NCBI GenBank assembly: GCA_017962745.1 | Contig: JAGCUR010000002.1 | Span: 1-64,000, forward strand | Direction of reading: 5' to 3' | Length of the DNA stretch: 64,000 bases | Source of the DNA: Bacilli bacterium | GTDB lineage: Bacteria; Bacillota_I; Bacilli_A; ML615J-28; CAG-698 | Shown: positions 62,121 to 64,000 of the stretch, in pieces | Numbering within the stretch: the first letter of the stretch is position 1 | How the letters are laid out: every line of letters begins with the position of its first letter | The notes under the pieces: generated by a model | Seen by the model: the letters and a program-made list of their open reading frames with translations, nothing else | Told to the model about the DNA's origin: nothing | The model's database searches: none | Translations under genes and position numbers: made by a program

Positions 62121-63389
62121 ATGAAAAAAGATTTTAAGCGATTTGATATGTACATTCCACCTAAAAAGGTTAAGTGGTTTTTAAAACCGCTTATTCCTCT
62201 AATTGTAAATAGCGGAATTAAAAAACATAAACCTGTTATCACTTATGAAAATACAAAAGATTTAAAAGCACCATTTTTATTACTATGTAATCACAATGCT
62301 TTCTTTGATTTTTCGGTAGCTGAGCATGTACTTGGTAAAAATGAAGCTAACTATGTTGTGGCAATTGATGGGTTTTTAAATAGAGAATGGTTGCTTAGAG
62401 ATGTTGGCTGTATTTGTAAAAGAAAGTTTACAAATGATTTAGTGCTAGTTAAGCAATTAAAAAGAGTAATTAATATGGGTAACGTTGCTGTTTTATATCC
62501 CGAAGCTAGATATTCTTTATGCGGAACAACAGCAGTACTACCTGCATCTTTAGGAAAACTAGTAAAATTCTTAAAAGTGCCAGTTGCTAGCTTAATTTGT
62601 CATGGTCATCATGTTAATTCACCATTCTGGGATACATCACACGAACGTGGCGTCGTGGGGACTGAGGCTACTTATAAATTACTATTTACAGCAGATGAAG
62701 TTAATAGTTTAAGCATTGAAGAGATTAACAGCCGAATCGTCAATGAATTCCAATATGATGATTTCAAGTGGCAAAAAGATAAAGGCGTTATTATAAATGA
62801 TCCTAACCGTGCTAAAGGCTTGCACCGCGTTTTATATAAATGTCCGGTTTGCGGAGAAGAACATAGCATGGATTCGCATAATGCAGTTTTAGAATGCACT
62901 GCCTGCGATGCTAAATGGGAAATGACCGAACTAGGTGAGCTAAAACGCATAAATGGTGAAGACCAATTCACTCATATTCCTGATTGGTATGAATGGGAAA
63001 GAAAATGTGTAGCCGAAGAAATCGAAAAAGGAACATATTCAAGTGGTGAATTAGAAGTCAGCGTTGATACGCTACCTAAAGATAAATTCATTCATCTAGG
63101 CAAAGGAACGCTAATCCACGATATGGAAGGCTTTAGAGTCAAAGGAATAGATGTAGAGGGTGATGAATTTAATATGGAAATCGATGCAAGAACGCAGTAT
63201 TCAGTTCATATTGAATACCAATACCTATTTAAACATGGCGATTGTATTGACTTAAATACAATTAATGATACTTGGTATATTTATCCAACTGGTAAATTTA
63301 ATGTTACTAAGATGGCTCTTGCTACTGAAGAACTATATTTAAAATACCAAAGAGATAAAGGTGTTAACTTACCGAAAGGATTAGCTTAA
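62121..63389 (+). CDS. PlsC-type acyltransferase with C-terminal zinc ribbon
   Basis: The 422-residue protein has an acyltransferase domain in residues 1-235: NHNAFFD (HX4D) and YPEARYS in place of EGTR. A zinc ribbon CPVC/CTAC follows near 248-270, and then a C-terminal beta-rich region of about 150 residues (KFIHLGKGTLIHDMEGFRV). The combination differs from plain PlsC, and the C-terminal part is not recognised. No membrane helix is clear. GGAGA precedes the ATG. MsrA starts one base after its stop, so the two are coupled. Confidence 0.83.
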   Translation: MKKDFKRFDMYIPPKKVKWFLKPLIPLIVNSGIKKHKPVITYENTKDLKAPFLLLCNHNAFFDFSVAEHVLGKNEANYVVAIDGFLNREWLLRDVGCICKRKFTNDLVLVKQLKRVINMGNVAVLYPEARYSLCGTTAVLPASLGKLVKFLKVPVASLICHGHHVNSPFWDTSHERGVVGTEATYKLLFTADEVNSLSIEEINSRIVNEFQYDDFKWQKDKGVIINDPNRAKGLHRVLYKCPVCGEEHSMDSHNAVLECTACDAKWEMTELGELKRINGEDQFTHIPDWYEWERKCVAEEIEKGTYSSGELEVSVDTLPKDKFIHLGKGTLIHDMEGFRVKGIDVEGDEFNMEIDARTQYSVHIEYQYLFKHGDCIDLNTINDTWYIYPTGKFNVTKMALATEELYLKYQRDKGVNLPKGLA

Positions 63390-63390
63390 T

Positions 63391-63885
63391 ATGAAAAATG
63401 CATATTTAGCAGGTGGATGCTTTTGGTGTATCGCATCATTTATTAGTGAATTAAATGGTGTTATAGATGTGGTTAGTGGTTTCTCTGGTGGGGATGAAGT
63501 AGACCCTACTTATGAGGAAGTTAAGAATCAAGAAACTAATCATCGTGAAACGATTAAAGTAGTATATGATGAAAAGAAGATTAGTTATAAAGAATTAGTA
63601 GCATTTTTCATTGATAGCGTAGACCCATTTGATGATGGTGGCCAGTATATTGATAGAGGATATTCATATACTCTAGCTATCTATTATAATGATGAAGCTG
63701 AAAAAGAAGAAGCAATTAGACAAATTAAAGAATTAGAAGAAAAAGCTAAAGCAAAAGTCTATATTGCGGTTGAAAAGTTTAAAGAATTTTATGAAGCTGA
63801 AGAATATCATCAAGATTATCATTTGAAGAATCCAGAAGCTTTTAAAGAAGAGTTAGAAAAATCAGGTAGAAACAAAAAGATGTAA
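63391..63885 (+). CDS. msrA: Peptide-methionine (S)-S-oxide reductase
   Basis: The 164-residue protein has the MsrA signature GGCFWC (catalytic Cys10) and the conserved GFSGG, Y...V..Q.TNHRETI and YHQDY segments. It repairs oxidised methionine in proteins with thioredoxin. The C-terminal region used for resolving Cys is not obvious: only Cys10 and Cys13 are present. The start follows the acyltransferase stop by one base, so translation is likely coupled. A strong terminator lies directly behind the gene. Confidence 0.95.
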   Translation: MKNAYLAGGCFWCIASFISELNGVIDVVSGFSGGDEVDPTYEEVKNQETNHRETIKVVYDEKKISYKELVAFFIDSVDPFDDGGQYIDRGYSYTLAIYYNDEAEKEEAIRQIKELEEKAKAKVYIAVEKFKEFYEAEEYHQDYHLKNPEAFKEELEKSGRNKKM

Positions 63886-63907
63886 CAATTTCTTGTTACA
63901 TCTTTTT
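63875..63907. terminator. Bidirectional terminator
   Basis: GATGTAACAA (63879-63888) pairs with TTGTTACATC (63893-63902) around TTTC, with A and T runs on either side. It separates msrA from a convergent minus-strand gene. Confidence 0.92.
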
Positions 63908-64000
63908 ATTTTGGACCAAGTCCATATAATCTAATTGCTTCTTTACGTTTATAGAATAATTTACGATATTTTAATGGTTTAAATGTTGGACTTGTTAACT
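63906..64000 (-). CDS. C-terminal end of a minus-strand gene, cut by the window
   Basis: The frame is open from the window edge to a TAA at 63908-63906 and encodes about 30 residues, basic and aromatic, ending RLYGLGPK. The terminator at 63875-63907 fits directly behind it. Only the tail is seen, so no family can be given. Confidence 0.6.
   Translation of the reverse strand, partial: LTSPTFKPLKYRKLFYKRKEAIRLYGLGPK

Noticed and set aside
1-64000. Recoded UGA (Trp) as in Mycoplasma-like Mollicutes
   Set aside because: Trp is encoded by TGG in all recognised proteins, and TGA ends genes such as those at 9206-9208 and 20125-20127, so the standard bacterial code holds.
1-64000. Prophage, insertion sequence or integron in the window
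   Set aside because: No transposase, integrase, terminal inverted repeats or structural phage genes were found; base composition and gene style are even apart from the 9820-11507 island.

Overview
The window is AT-rich, low-GC DNA from a Firmicutes-type bacterium that reads the standard bacterial code: TGG is used for Trp throughout, and TGA ends real genes (for example at 9206-9208 and 20125-20127). AGGAGG-type ribosome sites, hairpin-plus-T terminators, lipobox lipoproteins and families such as DegV/FakB, MgtC, TrkAH, DUF523, DUF2804 and DUF3267 fit Bacilli in the broad sense (Erysipelotrichia, RF39, Acholeplasma or Izemoplasma-like lineages). I cannot place it more closely from sequence alone. 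No rRNA, tRNA, CRISPR array, prophage or insertion sequence was seen. Coding density is high and most genes sit in short operons separated by strong hairpin terminators.

Layout. 1-7430: a small membrane peptide and a candidate structured RNA, a membrane protein, PEP carboxykinase (pckA), a reverse rubrerythrin, a tyrosine phosphatase that looks leaderless, a lipid kinase/PlsC pair, a small membrane protein and elongation factor P. 7519-9819: an overlapping operon of a DUF3267 membrane protease, an alkaline-phosphatase-superfamily enzyme and a cytidylate-kinase-like protein. 9820-11507: an accessory-looking island of four overlapping unknown genes flanked by eroded coding sequence. 11575-25736: a heterodimeric ABC exporter, an AraC regulator, a DegV protein, a lipoprotein phosphatase, PepC, a GNAT acetyltransferase, a Ca2+-type P-ATPase behind an attenuator-like leader, and TrkA-TrkH potassium uptake. 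25802-30836: a secreted dockerin-bearing metallophosphoesterase, a small lipoprotein with a palindrome-rich promoter, and a cytosolic GH18 enzyme paired with a GNAT_C acyltransferase. 30929-38297: PepF, RimO and an overlapping cluster ending in a GH18 lipoprotein.

38444-45185 is a complete guanine-salvage operon: guanine-class riboswitch, xpt, a BMP/ABC nucleoside importer (binding protein, ATPase, two permeases) and a GuaA that has only the ATP-pyrophosphatase part. Imported or salvaged guanine is turned to GMP by Xpt and XMP to GMP by GuaA, under one riboswitch. 45421-46155 is MgtC. 46386-48743 holds the most unusual pair: a GT8 glycosyltransferase fused to a PlsC-type acyltransferase, followed by a CrtO-like acyltransferase, which suggests a dedicated acylated-glycolipid pathway. 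48835-52300 is a lipoprotein/DUF2804/MFS operon. 52538-56227 carries a GNAT protein with the FakA-FakB fatty acid kinase. 56366-61464 is a TetR-controlled alpha-galactoside operon (GPH symporter, GH36 enzyme, GT-B-like protein). The end holds glutathione peroxidase, a zinc-ribbon acyltransferase, MsrA and the tail of one more gene.

Functions that recur are lipid acylation (three PlsC-type domains, a CrtO-like enzyme, DAG kinase, FakAB), glycan use (two GH18, one GH36) and oxidative-stress repair (rubrerythrin, Gpx, MsrA).
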